This document shows, one piece after another, positions 10,859 to 21,071 of a stretch of 64,000 nucleotides of DNA (its first letter is position 1; every line of letters begins with the position of its first letter). The translations under genes were made by a program, and so were the position numbers. The DNA is taken from the NCBI GenBank assembly GCA_964019695.1, contig CAXHUL010000237.1, positions 337,319 through 401,318 of the forward strand, written 5' to 3'. Source of the DNA: Loripinus fragilis. Its lineage: Eukaryota; Mollusca; Bivalvia; Lucinida; Lucinidae. A model generated the notes under the pieces. That model was not told the DNA's origin and ran no database searches. It saw nothing but the letters and a program-made list of their open reading frames with translations.

Positions 10859-11009
10859 TGTCACAGGGTGTAGAAAAATCCCAACCGCCCGAGGTGGGAA
10901 TCGAACCTGGGCCGCAGGATCTAAAGGCAAACACTCTACCACGTCGCTGTAAAAGCCGGCTTCTACCGCAAGGCAGTAGAAGTGTTTTTATATACCTATC
11001 CCTACTACA
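10859..11009 (-). repeat. 5' LTR of the mini LTR element
   Basis: Same 151 bp as the 3' LTR. The base before it on the plus side is the end of the 122-bp internal segment (..GGCCACCAAA), and the GACG duplication follows at 11010. Confidence 0.65.
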
Positions 11010-11369
11010 GACGGATGAGTGACAATGGATGAAAAAAATCTTTTGATCACAATATTTTGCAATATAATAATTATGATCCAGATCAGTAAGCAATTTCTAT
11101 TACTCACCAATATTCTTCTTTGACAATTTCTCACATGATCAGCCTGTTCACATGATCCGACCAACATTCTGTGATACCAAATCATCAGGGCTGAAATAAG
11201 ATAAGTATCAAAATCTCATGTATAAGCTCATTTGAGCCGTGACATGTGATTTCCAACAATGTGTCAGTTTGACAAGGGTAGACTCAGACGAACCTGTGCA
11301 GCCTCATGTTAAACCTAGAAACTCCATATAATGTTCAGTCAGTAGCTTAACACTCGTAAAATATTCTAG

Positions 11370-11443
11370 CGACTAGCAAAGGCTCTGATCAGACTGCGCG
11401 TAAGCGCAGGCTGGTCTGAGCCTTTGTTGGTCGCACATACCAC
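11370..11443. repeat. Family A palindrome, best copy
   Basis: AGCAAAGGCTCTGATCAGAC and TGGTCTGAGCCTTTGTTGG enclose TGCGCGTAAGCGCA. Arms of about 28 bp are close to perfect. Confidence 0.7.
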
Positions 11444-11524
11444 ATTGTTGGAAATCTCATGTATAAGCTCATTTAAGTTTTCTAGAGTTTTGTAGTATGT
11501 ATACAAGATCAGATAAGCAAAAAA

Positions 11525-11650
11525 AAATAGCGTAAAATTGTAAATATTTTCTACCCGTCAGTATTTACATGTTTTGGGTGCTCAAAAGAACCGTCTCATT
11601 GTCAGACGGTTCTTTTAAGTACCCACAACATATGTTTTGTTTTTTGTTAA
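11525..11650. mobile_element. Family C MITE
   Basis: TAGCGTAAAATTGTAAATAT, then GGGTGCTCAAAAGAACCGTC, centre TCATTGTCAGACGG, then TTAAGTACCCACAACATATG. The centre has a 2-base interruption of the palindrome. Confidence 0.7.
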
Positions 11651-11971
11651 AAGCCTGTATGTACCATCTAACATCATGTTCACAAACTCAAAAGAGCTGT
11701 GAGTTAGGCAGTTAGAATCAGCTCTCCATACAATTACAATATATTACCATGGGGGCATATGTCTATTACAGGAGACTAGTGTTAGAATAATGAATACTTG
11801 AGTTTTTCCTACCAAATATCTAGAATAAGGATTATTGCAAGGGCATAATATTGTTGCATAATTAATAATTACTTGCTAGCCTAAAATAAAAGCGCTGCAG
11901 GCATGCAACATACCCCGCCACGGGATATTTTCAATGCAAAGAAAATCATTTTGAAACGAGACCTTTTCATG
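11651..11971. other. Intergenic, nothing recognised
   Basis: About 320 AT-rich bases without recognisable gene or repeat. Confidence 0.4.
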
Positions 11972-12432
11972 CAGTTTGAAGAAAATCAGTAAAGAAATGC
12001 CAAAGATAGAGAGTGAAAAACCAATTTATAACGTCAATCAACAGCCATAACTTTGTACTTATTTGTCGAAATTTATCCATCTGCAATACCAAGACACTAC
12101 TTTTCAATATCAACTCTTATACCCAGTTTGAAGAAAATCGGTAAAAAAATGCCAAAGATAGAGAGTGAAAACAAATTTCTAATGTCAATCAAGGGCTATA
12201 ACTCTGTACTTATTTGTCAAAATTTACCCATCTGCAATCCCAAAACACTCCTTCACAACATCGACTCTCATACCAAGTTTGAAGAAAATCAGTAAAGAAA
12301 TGCCAAAGATAGAGAGTGAAAACCAATTTCTAATGTCAATCAAGGGCCGTAACTCTGTACTTCTTTGCCCAGCAGAGAGTCAAAACGATGCACTGACAGA
12401 CGTACGTACAGAGGGCCATACTTACAGGACGG
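11972..12432 (+). repeat. Three tandem ~152-bp units (family K)
   Basis: Units begin CAGTTTGAAGAAAATCAGTA, continue GAAATGCCAAAGATAGAGAG, and contain GGCCATAACTCTGTACTT-like text. Starts are at about 11972, 12128 and 12277, and the last unit is cut short. The array ends with CTGACAGACGTACGTACAGA. Open frames along it come from the 152-bp period and do not suggest a protein. Confidence 0.7.
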
Positions 12433-12645
12433 ACATTCTGAGGTTCCTATTGGTCCGTGGCCATTGCAAATTTATGGGGTTAACCTCACAAGGTTAACCC
12501 CACAAGCCCATTTTAACCCCATAACACCATACTGTACTAACCCTAATCTCACTAAACACGGCTGTACTTTAGAGCTCCCTCAAAATAACCAAAAAGCCTT
12601 ATTTTAAGGCATATTCGCAGAATGTAAGAAACTTGTGATAAACAT
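12433..12645. other. Short spacer with TTAACC hairpin
   Basis: GGGGTTAACCTCACAAGGTTAACCCC forms a hairpin at about 12477-12502. A third TTAACCCCATAA follows. Nothing else is recognised. Confidence 0.45.
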
Positions 12646-14122
12646 AATGAAAAAAGTCAATAAGCAATGCTTATTAGATTTTTTTTGCCAAGTAATAGTT
12701 CAAACCAGCAGACCCTATTTTTGAAAAAAAGATTTCATTATAATCCGTGAAAACAAGATTTCAGTAGAATCTGTGCAAATGATCTTAAAGCTTGCAATCG
12801 GGAACATTTGGTTAAGATCAAATACACAAAATTATTCAAACCTGAAAGCTCTATATATCAAAGTTTATATCAGAAAAATATACTAAGTTCTAATAGATGT
12901 CATTTTATCAAAAATTATATTTTCTAAACCAAACTCCTTTATGCATATGTTCAATGTGTCTATATTGTATAGGCAACATATCAAATTGCTCCATCAAAAG
13001 CTGTGGTAGGAGTCGATCCGCCCATGAAGACACAATCTATGCATATACAAAAGCCTTGTTAGGGGAAATTGTCTAAGTTCTAACAGCTGTCATTTTGTCA
13101 AAAAATTATTTTTTCCAAACCAAACTTCTTCATGAATATGTTCAATATGTCTATATTGTAGCTGCAAAATGTCAAATTGATCCATCAAAAGCTGTGGTAG
13201 GAGTGGATCGGCCTATAAAGGCACTATCATGCATATACAAAAGCCATATAAGTGAAAAATTGTCTAAGTTCTCACAGCTGTCATTTTATCAAAAATTATA
13301 TTTTCTAAACCAAACTCCTTCATGCATATGTTCAATGTGTCTTTATTGAATAGGCAAAGTATCAAATCACTCCATCAAAAGCTGTGGTAGGAGTTGATCG
13401 GCCCATGAAGGCACCATCTATGCATATATACAAAAGCCCTATTAGGGAAAAATTGCCTAAGTTCTCACAGCTGTAATTTTGTTAAAAATTATTTTTTCTG
13501 AACCAAACTCCTTCATGCATATGTTCAATGTGTTAACATAGTATAGGCAAAGTATCAAATTGTTCCATTCAAAGCTGTGGTAGAAGTTGATCGGCCCATG
13601 AAGGCACCATCAATGCCTATACAAAAGCCGTAATAGAGAAAAAATGTCTAAGTTCTCACAGATGTAATTTTGTCAAAAATTATTTTTTCTGAACCAAACT
13701 CCTTCATGCATATGTTCAATGTGTCTACATTGTATAGGAAAAGAATCAAATTGTTCCATCAAAAGCTGTGGTAGGAGTTGATCAGCCCATGTATGGCCTA
13801 TAATAGCTAGCATAAGCATAAAACCCTATACAAAAAGCCATTTAGAACTACAAAGGGAAATAACTCTAATAGAACTGGCCCCTAGCCCATACTTTTTTGT
13901 TTAAAGTATTTGTCTTGCATATATGAACATGTTTTCAAGGTTTGATGAAAATCCAGCAATGACTCTTGAAGATATTAAGGAAACAAAGCGTTACGGACGG
14001 ACTCACTGACGCAGGGACGCACACACGGACGCACACACGGACGCACACACGGACAACGTGAAACCAGTATACCCACCACAAACAAAGTTTGTGGGGGGGT
14101 ATAAAAGTTTGCCGGGGGTATA
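12646..14122 (+). mobile_element. Tandem-unit element with GGAC tract and hairpin, copy 2 (family E)
   Basis: Same start as 2165 but with about five units instead of two or three (CCAAACTCCTTCATGCATAT recurs near 12928, 13121, 13309, 13502 and 13695). It ends with ACGGACGCACACACGGACAA and a hairpin ACAAACAAAGTTTGTGGGGG, of which the last arm is duplicated (GTTTGCCGGGGGTATAA). The open frame 13975-14307 (-) crosses the GGAC tract and is not a gene. Confidence 0.7.
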
Positions 14123-14330
14123 ATAAAGTGCGATTTATGATTATTTCTTTTTAAATGTGTTTTTAGATGGTCTGAAAATTCTGTGAGATTTGAAAATCTT
14201 ATGGGAATCGGCTTTCTGAAGGGCCAAATTCTGTGGGATTTTATCTCACATTGTGAGGTATGGCATGTATTTAACACAAATCTGCAGCTACCGAAATATC
14301 CAAGCATTTGGAATTTCTACAATGTGACTC
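14123..14330. other. Spacer before the CTGCG array
   Basis: AAATTCTGTGAGATTTGAAA and AATTCTGTGGGATTTTATCT form a loose direct pair. No gene. Confidence 0.35.
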
Positions 14331-14339
14331 CCCCTTGCG

Positions 14340-14990
14340 AAAAATAACCAGCTTTTCTACAGCTTCTGCGCAGCTTTCAAAGCTTCGCAGAAGCTTCGTA
14401 AAAGCTAGCGGTATTGGCACCTGCGTATTTAGCTGCAGAAACGCAGCTTTTACGCAGAGCTGAAGAAAAGCCGGCTTTAACGCAGCTTTAACAAAGAGCT
14501 GTAGAAAAGCCGGCTTTTACGCAGCTTTTGCGAAGCTTTAACGCAGCTTTAGCCTAGACTCACTAAAAGCTGCGTTAAAGCTTCGCAAAAGCTGCGTAAA
14601 CGCAGCTTTTACGCAGGTGCCAATACCGCTAGCTTTTACGAAGCTCTAGCGCAGCTTTTACGCAGCTTCAAGTGTAAGCTGCGTAAAAGCTGCGTTTACG
14701 CAGCTCTAAGTGAAAGCTGCGTAAAAGCTGCGTTTACGCAGTTTTTACGCAGATGCCAATACCGCTAGCTTTTACGAAGCTCTAACGCAGCTTTTCTGCA
14801 GCTTTTATCAAAAAGCTGCGTAAAAGCTGCGTTTCTGCAGCTTCAAATGAAAGCTGCGTAAAAGCTGCGTTTCTGCAGCTTCCATCAAAGCTGCGTAAAA
14901 GCTGCAGAAACGCAGCTTTTATGTTAAGCTGCGTTTCTAATGCTTGATAAACAAACCTGCTTAAAAGCTGCGTATCTGCCAGAAACCTGC
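14340..14990. repeat. Short-word array, CTGCGTAAAAG in both orientations
   Basis: Dozens of copies of CTGCGTAAAAG / CTTTTACGCAG and variants (TTTCTGCAG, TTAACGCAG) at irregular spacing. A perfect 31-nt inverted pair sits at 14397-14427 and 14610-14640, both containing GGTGCCAATACCGCTAGC-type sequence. A direct copy lies 136 bp further on at 14747. The array can fold on itself extensively. No period is constant, so it is not an ordinary satellite. Confidence 0.75.
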
Positions 14991-15479
14991 GTCTTTAAAA
15001 AGTTCTGGATGTGGCAAAAAAATTGGTCAAAACAAAGGCTTATAAGCATATAGAAGTCTAATGACTCCTGGTCTTTACTTTATGAATATCATAAATATGC
15101 ACTGGTCTTGTGTAAATGAGTAAGGCCAAGATATGAAAAATACATTGTTCATAACAGTAAAGCCTGTAATGTTAAACAGCATCACATGTCCAAATTACCG
15201 AAGGTTGAAAAATCATTAGCAACTCTTAGACGTATAATCTGCTCTGTGTCTTTGTAAGTTCGAAACATATTTTCCAATGGATCATTGTCCCGTAGGAGGT
15301 TCAAGGTGTTTCATCATGGCCCGTAATAGCTCAACTAGGTCACTAAGGTGCATCATGTGATTATACTGTCACCTGGCAGCAGTTCCTTGCACTCTGGTAC
15401 TTCAAGTTTGACACCTCCCTTACCTTTTATTGGTTGCAACTCAAAGTTTTGCTTTGGTTTGCGGTCACATACAATAGCT
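14991..15479. other. Intergenic inside the possible 4.4-kb element
   Basis: No gene or repeat recognised. Confidence 0.35.
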
Positions 15480-15770
15480 ATGGACATGCCGTGAATCTCA
15501 CTGATGGTCAATTAACCTAGTACATGTATAACCACACCTGTTTTCCTGTACAAGCTTAGAAAAAGGGACTTAAACCAGTACTCGTGTGCACATACTTTGG
15601 CTTATGACAATAGCCCTTCTTGAATCAGCGGGAGGAGAATGACCTGTCCTATGAAAATATTTCATGATCAAACACCACCAAAGTATGGATCGAGACGAGG
15701 ATTGAACTCGCAACCCCTAGATCAGCGATCTGAATCCCTAAAAATTACGCTCTGGGTGCAGCAATTGTTG
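15480..15770 (-). mobile_element. tRNA-derived SINE (S3), copy 1
   Basis: On the minus strand it contains a B-box-like GGGTTGCGAGTTCAATCCTC. The body follows, with AAGAAGGGCTATTGTC and TGTGCACACGAGTACTGG, then a TTGACCATC tail. It shares the body with the copies at 15777 and 16080. Confidence 0.6.
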
Positions 15771-15776
15771 GTTGTT

Positions 15777-15990
15777 TTGATGTTTATGTCCTAGTCAACA
15801 GCTATGATCATGTCAATGATGTCGAGGCAGTCAGTTCACTACATTGTAACCACACTATTTTCCTGGGCAAGCTTGACTTAAATTGGTCAACCAGTACTTC
15901 GTGCAAATACTTTCCCTTATAACTGACAACAACCCTTCATGAATCAGCAGAGGAAAGAGAATGACAGAAGAATTTATTTCACAATCAATC
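15777..15990 (-). mobile_element. SINE S3, copy 2, head missing
   Basis: The tail TGATGTTTATGTCCTAGTCA and the body (GGTCAACCAGTACTTCGTGC, CAACCCTTCATGAATCAGC) match copy 1 and the reverse complement of the copy at 16080. The tRNA-like head is not visible. Confidence 0.55.
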
Positions 15991-16079
15991 TCCACGGACC
16001 GCCAGTCAGACTCGAATACTGGGACACACAGCAGTCCTTAAAATGTCTGGTAACATACTGGGACGTACAGCAGTCGTTA

Positions 16080-16390
16080 AAATATCTGGTAGCAGATATG
16101 TGTCCGACTGCAGATCCAGAGTTCGCGAGTTTGATCCCGGCCCGGTCCCATACTTTCAGGGAGATTGCAGATCATGGAATATTAATTTCTACAACCATTC
16201 TCTCCCTTCCACTGATTTAAGAAGGGTTTGTTGTCAGTTTCAAGCTAAAGAGTATGTGCAGGAAGTACTGGTTAACTGCTAAGCCAAGCTTGCTCAGTAA
16301 ATAAGGTGTGGTTAGGTTAACTGATCATCCCGACATGACCATAGCTGTTGACTGGGACATAAAGAGCCAAACCAAACAAAATCAAATACA
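16080..16390 (+). mobile_element. SINE S3, copy 3, opposite orientation
   Basis: The tRNA-like head GGTAGCAGATATGTGTCCGA is followed by GCGAGTTTGATCCCGGCCC (B box). The body AGAAGGGTTTGTTGTCAG is next, then the tail GTTGACTGGGACATAAAGAG. It faces copy 2, so the two make an inverted pair of nearly 200 bp. Confidence 0.6.
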
Positions 16391-17094
16391 CTATACGACC
16401 TAAAGAACATATTTGAACGAAGGGAGTACCACTTCATTTCTTGTGAATCCACAGGAAGCAGTCATTACAAAAGATAGCATTGCTACTGGTTCCTCTAAGA
16501 CGGGATGCACATATGTCGATCCTATAGCCCGCCTTTGTTTCCATCTTTCAAGCAGACAAGAAGTCTTTCTCCAATTGTTCCCAATGCTAACCTGTCTCAA
16601 TCTGCATTAGCAGGACCCAAAGACAAATCTAGCATGTAAGCAAATGATAACAGCATAATAATCTAGCAAATTTTGAGGGATGTTGAAATACCTGCTTCCT
16701 TTTTTATAAAAGACAATACTTGTTTCTAAAAAGAACATCTGTCTGTAAACATTTAATTTTCTCATAGAAATATAACTCATTGTGCTTATGAATATATTAA
16801 TGTTACTAATCCTTTATACCATAGCATTAGATAACTTACTATTGTTGTTTAAGGGAAATATACATGCATACCCCACCCACTGAATCTAGCTTGATTAGAA
16901 AATATTTTTTATCCATTTATTAACTAACTAGTCACACTTTTTTTACACTCACTTTTTCTAGAAACTGGATTTTATTGTGTCCTTCAAAGAAAGCATGTGT
17001 ATATTGGTCAGCAGGTGTAGGTTCAATTGTTGTTTTGGTTTAATCTGTTGTTGTACAGCCATATTAGAAATTCAAATTTTTCCAACTAAGGGAT
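16391..17094. other. Intergenic, nothing firmly recognised
   Basis: Open frames on both strands at 16400-16610 overlap each other, have no recognisable domain, and are probably chance. The remainder is AT-rich. Confidence 0.35.
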
Positions 17095-17225
17095 AAACTC
17101 CAACTACTTGAAATCAACTCCCCAGTGGTGTACCACTCCAAATCAAACTCCCCACTGGTTCAGGAACCTTTAAAAACTATTTCTACTGAAAGGAAGTTGC
17201 CACTGTTGGGGAGTTTGACTCCAAA
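17095..17225. repeat. Small inverted repeat (CTCCCCAGTGG)
   Basis: AAATCAACTCCCCAGTGG and CCACTGTTGGGGAGTTTGAC face each other across about 80 bp, with a third CTCCCCACTGG between. Confidence 0.45.
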
Positions 17226-17282
17226 TAGATTACACCCTTTAGAAATCTGTATTTTAGCTGCAATGCTGAATATATGTTTACC

Positions 17283-17880
17283 AGGTAGGTAGGTAGGTAG
17301 GTAGGTAGGTAGGTAGGTAGGTAGTTAGGTGGGTGGGTGGGTGGGTGGGTGGGAAGGTTGGGTAGGTAGGTAGGTAGGTAGGTAGGTAGGTTGTGTGTAT
17401 GGAGAGGGGGTGGGGGTCAGGATGGGTGGGTGGGTAGGTATAGGCAGATATATATAGGTAACTATTGGCAGGTAGGTATGGGGAGGGGTGAGGGTAGGTA
17501 GGTAGGTAGGTAGGTAGGTAGGTAGGTAGGTAGGTAGGTAGGTAGGTAGGTAGGTAGGTGGGTGGGTGGGTGGGTGGGTGGGTGGGTGGGTGGGTGGGTG
17601 GGTGGGTGGGTGGGTGGGTGGGTGGGTGGGTGGGTGGGTGGGAGGTGGGTAAGAGGAACGGAGGTGGATAGGTGGGTGGGTAAGAGGGAGGGAGGTGGAT
17701 AGATGGGTGGGCGAGAGGGAGGGAGGTGGGTGGGTGAGAGGAGGGCGGTGGGAGGGAGGGAGGTTAGGTTAGGGTAGGGTAGGATAGGTAGCATTGAGGG
17801 AGGGATTCTTGGTGGGACTGGGTAGTATGGCTGTTGGGGTCCTGGGTGGGTGGATAGATACAGGTAGGTTTAAGTAAGCA
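17283..17880 (+). repeat. TAGG / GGTG tetranucleotide array
   Basis: Pure (AGGT)n blocks at 17284-17322 and about 17491-17560 pass into (GGTG)n at 17561-17642. Looser GGGAGGGAGGTGGG text follows. Strongly G-rich on the plus strand, with many G3 runs. The 110-aa Thr-Pro-His frame on the minus strand is a translation of the repeat. Confidence 0.9.
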
Positions 17881-18334
17881 TTGGTAGGTAAGTTTGTGGT
17901 AGAGGTGAGGAGGGGGTAGGGTTGGGGGCATTTTAGGTGGGTGGGGATGTGGGTGGAGGTCTATATGGTCAGTTGGGTAGTAGAGTTTTCTGGGGATTTT
18001 CTTAAGTATTGACAGCCTGAGTTGACAGCCATTTTCTTTTATTTCATTACAGTTTGTTAACTAATTTGGCTGTTTCCCTGTGCTGATGCATTGCATAGGT
18101 TGGCTCTTGCTTGTTGGTAATTTAGTCAAATAGAAGAATTTGCCAAGTTGGATATTAATTTGGCTGCCCAGGCTGATCAGTCTTGGCATGGGAAACAAGT
18201 CAATCTATGGATCTCATCACGAGAAACCATCTCTTCCAGGTTTCTTACCTAGTGAAACACAAACCAGTCTGCTTAGCAACAGAGACTAGCTAGATTACTG
18301 AAACAAAGCAATCTCAGGTGAAGCAGGACAGTTA
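17881..18334. other. Spacer
   Basis: G-rich to about 17990, then plain sequence. A GGCTGATCAGTCTTGGCA fragment near 18170 recalls the family A stem. No gene. Confidence 0.35.
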
Positions 18335-18745
18335 AAAAAGTTAATTACGCAGCTTTAAATATCTGTAGAAAAGCTGCGTCTTTATGTTTTTAGACTGTTT
18401 GGACTTAAATATAAGTAATACGCAGCTTTTCTGCAGCTCTCAGGAGCTGCAGATTTTACCTTAATGATTCATTTGTTTAATAAAACAGAATATTCACCTT
18501 TTCTACAGCTTTCAGAATTAAATACGCAGCTTTCTCAGACAAACCAACTTAAATACGCAGCTTCTGCGCAGCCCACACAAAAAAGTACAGCTTTTACGCA
18601 GCTTATACGCAGGTCTGAAAAAAAATGCAGCATTTCTACAGCTTTAACGCAGGTCTGAAAAAAACGCAGCTTTTACGCAGCTTTTTCAAAAAAGCTGCGG
18701 AAAAGCCGGCTTTTACGCAGCTTTTACGCAGAGCTGCGTTTAATT
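18335..18745. repeat. Short-word array, ACGCAGCTTTT
   Basis: Same word as 14340-14990 but sparser at the left and mostly in one orientation. It ends with AAAGCTGCGGAAAAGCCGGC and TTACGCAGAGCTGCGTTT. Frames at 18464-18813 are repeat translations. Confidence 0.7.
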
Positions 18746-18835
18746 TTGGCAAGGGCCATATTCTTTTAATCTTTATGACAGCATTGATGGCTTTCTTAAA
18801 TGTGTTGTATTAACCTTTATCATTCTGGATATACA

Positions 18836-18925
18836 TATTGTCATAACCGGGTGCCATCATCAGCCCACCAGAGAAACGCCATTGAAATGGTGTTTCACTG
18901 GGGGGTCAATGCTGGCCCGCTAAGA
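18836..18925. repeat. Family G palindrome (GCGAAACGCCATTTGAATGGCG), diverged
   Basis: GCCCACCAGAGAAACGCCAT and TGGTGTTTCACTGGGGGG face each other. Better copies are at 23112-23200, 23524-23612, 27617-27700 and 49108-49183. Confidence 0.55.
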
Positions 18926-19624
18926 ATGTTGGTATGGACCCCCTCTACCCCCCTAAAAAATATGATGACTAAAGTGATGACTGAAGCAAAAAAAAGTCTA
19001 AATTTTCAACCCCTTCCCCCTCACCCCCACCAACCACACAAAACTTTCTGGATCTGTGCCTGAAACCTGTGCAACTTTCACTGAGATGGAGTTCTCTAAG
19101 TTTATATCCTCTTAACTGTGTAGATCCAGATCAGCTGGCTTCTGATGAACATATCTACTGTTTTCCATGCAGCCTCATGAAACTAAACTAACTGGAAAAC
19201 CATGTGTCTGAATGTGCCATGATTATTCCGGCAGCAGGCCAAAGGTTAAAATACATTAAACATACGGTTATCCCATGTACACTTCTAGGACCTTGCCATA
19301 TGGATCTACTATATACAGACAAACAGTTTGATTGACCTGTTCTAAAAAAAAAAAATTTTTGAAGATTGGGGAAAAAATCCCTGAATATGTCTAAATTTTG
19401 GTCATGCTGAGCCTTCATCTACATCCATACTTAATTAATGTGAACAGCATAGAATCTGGAGTCTTAACTATATGCATTTCAAGTTCCATGATGCAATAAC
19501 TATCACAATCTCACGTTGACTGTCCCAATTATTAATTTGCTGATACTCTGCATTAAGTTTACAACCTAATCTGTCTAGAAACCAGCATGGAAAATAGCCC
19601 CATAACTACTACTAGGGCAGGCCC
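18926..19624. other. Intergenic, nothing recognised
   Basis: No supported gene or repeat in about 700 bases. A pyrimidine-rich stretch lies near 19005-19035. Confidence 0.35.
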
Positions 19625-19800
19625 CCAGAAAAGAGTGTGTAACAGAAGATTATTTTTCTTATTCTCAACCAAAACATATGTTGTGGGTACTCAAAAGAAC
19701 CGTCTCATTGAGATGGTTCTTTTGAGTACCCAAAACACATGTTTAAACTGATGGGTAAGAAAATATATGCAATTTTACACTAAAAAATTGCTTATCTGGC
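19625..19800. mobile_element. Family C MITE, full length
   Basis: GTGTAACAGAAGATTATTTT at the left, arms TGGGTACTCAAAAGAACC and GGTTCTTTTGAGTACCCA around GTCTCATTGAGAT, and AAGAAAATATATGCAATTTT at the right. Very close to 7225-7390. Confidence 0.75.
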
Positions 19801-19830
19801 CCTATGTACTACTAGGGTAAAGTGTGAATT

Positions 19831-20797
19831 CCCTTACGGAAAAGCTGTCTTTGTGCGAATATCTGACGAATATGCTGCGAATATTCTGCGAACTGCATTG
19901 TTCACAGTAATTGTTCGCTATATATTCACTTCTTGTCGCGAATACACAGCGAACAAAGTTGGTCTGACAAAAAAAGTGATCGCTGAATGTTTGCAGTTTG
20001 TCATATAATCGCTGCATATTCGCAGCAAAAACTTAAACTTTTTTCCAGCACAAGGTACTATTTGCACAGTATTCGCAATAAATACTTAGTTCTGGATACT
20101 GTTCGCTGTATATTCATAACAGTGACTCGAACTTAAAGTCTTTTTATGTATTCGTGGAGTGTTCATCTAAAGAACTTCAACTCATATAGCTCTCAGTCTA
20201 AAGATCTTATTTTTTTATTGGGGAGATAGATTCAAAATTATCTCCCCTTAAAACTCTTCAATTAAATGGCTGTCATAATTGCCGTGATGCAAAAATGACA
20301 ACATGTTGAGAAGTCTTTTAAGGGTATGTAATCTCTTCTCATGTGTTTTTCTGTTCCTATGATGTTTGAGTTGATACCTTTTGATTGTTCTTGAATGGTG
20401 TTGCTTGCTGAGGTCAGTGCAAAATGGATAAATTTTGACTATTTGAGTTTAACAAGCTTTGACTTGTAAATCATTGATTGCTGCTTGTTCGCAGGATAGT
20501 CGCAATTATTGTTCGCCACATATTCGCTGCATATTTAATTTACATATTTAAATGCATATTCGCAGAATGTTCGCGGGATATTCGCTGCATATTTATTTTG
20601 CTGTCTAGAATCATGTTCGCCACATATTCGCTGAATATTCGCAGGCTGTTAACTCAAAGTATTTGCGGCAGACCTAATTTGCATGTGAAAAGTGAACATC
20701 TCGCGAACATTCCGCAAATACTGGTCAGCCATATAAGGTTGTGTTTACCCAACAATCGCAGAGTATTCGCTAGCTGTTCGCAAAAATTGTGTAAGGC
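19831..20797. mobile_element. Element with TATTCGC word arrays in inverted halves
   Basis: The left half (about 19850-20170) is rich in GCGAATAT / CTGCGAA words. The right half (about 20478-20795) has TATTCGCTGCATAT and GTTCGC words, the opposite orientation. The edges CCCTTACGGAAA and (reverse complement) GCCTTACACAAT resemble each other and the CCCTTGC edges at 14332 and 18755. The middle (20171-20477) is ordinary sequence. The open frame 20478-20858 reflects the words. Confidence 0.45.
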
Positions 20798-21031
20798 CAA
20801 AAGAAAAATATGTCTTGTTTCCGGTTACATGTCCAAAATTTTTAGGGTCGGTAGGTAGGCAAACTTTTTTTTATATAAAAACTTTTTTGTATGGAAAAAG
20901 TATGAAAATCCTTAAAAACAGTCTAAAAATAGACTTTAATATCCTGAAAGTCTTCAAAAAAGTTTGAGTAGGCCCCAAAATATTAGGGTCGGTAGGGTAA
21001 CCGGAAACAAGACATTTTCTTTTTTTGGCCT
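20794..21031. mobile_element. 238-bp MITE with GTCTTGTTTCCGGTTAC termini
   Basis: Left AGGCCAAAAGAAAAATATGT..CTTGTTTCCGGTTAC and right GTAACCGGAAACAAGACATT..TTTTTTTGGCCT are inverted over about 36 bp. GGGTCGGTAGG occurs just inside each end in direct orientation. No coding content. Confidence 0.75.
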
Positions 21032-21071
21032 AAGTTTATTAACTCTTTTCTTGCTAGCACTAGCAGCAACT

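Larger units (their letters stand above)
10586..11009 (-). mobile_element. Mini LTR retrotransposon (TRIM-like) with tRNA promoter in the LTR
   Basis: Two direct 151-bp repeats (10586-10736 and 10859-11009) differ at one base and bracket a 122-bp internal part. Read on the minus strand each repeat starts TGTAGTAGGG and ends CCCTGTGACA (TG..CA). A perfect 4-bp duplication GACG lies outside (10582-10585, 11010-11013). The internal part starts TTTGGTGGCCAGTGTGGGGG, a plausible primer-binding region beginning TGG, and ends in purine-rich AAAGCAGGGAAATA just before the 3' LTR. The LTR has TATATAAAA near its start and then tRNA-like A-box TGGTAGAGTG and B-box GGTTCGATTCC 34 nt apart. No coding capacity. 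Two tandem SINEs are the alternative, but TG..CA ends, the flank duplication and the internal landmarks favour a TRIM. Confidence 0.65.
14332..18755. mobile_element. Possible 4.4-kb element with CCCTTGC termini and CTGCGTAAAAG arrays
   Basis: The left edge CCCTTGCGAAAAATAA and the reverse complement of the right edge CCCTTGCCAAAATTAA match at 14 of 16 bases. Each edge adjoins an array of the same short word (14340-14990 and 18335-18745). The inside holds SINEs, a G-rich array and AT-rich sequence, with no transposase. Without a clear target-site duplication the two arrays could also be two separate elements. Confidence 0.35.

Noticed and set aside
2100..14200. CRISPR array from the regular repeats
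   Set aside because: Units are 150-190 bp tandem repeats or MITEs in a eukaryotic context; no short repeat with unique spacers.
13975..14307. 110-codon minus-strand frame
   Set aside because: Crosses the GGAC tract and hairpin of family E; the Cys-Val-Arg-Pro repeat is tract-derived.
17462..17794. 110-codon frame of Pro/Thr/His repeats
   Set aside because: Direct translation of the GGTG/TAGG array; no independent coding evidence.
20478..20858. 126-codon plus-strand frame
   Set aside because: Runs through the TATTCGC words and into the neighbouring MITE; composition follows the words.
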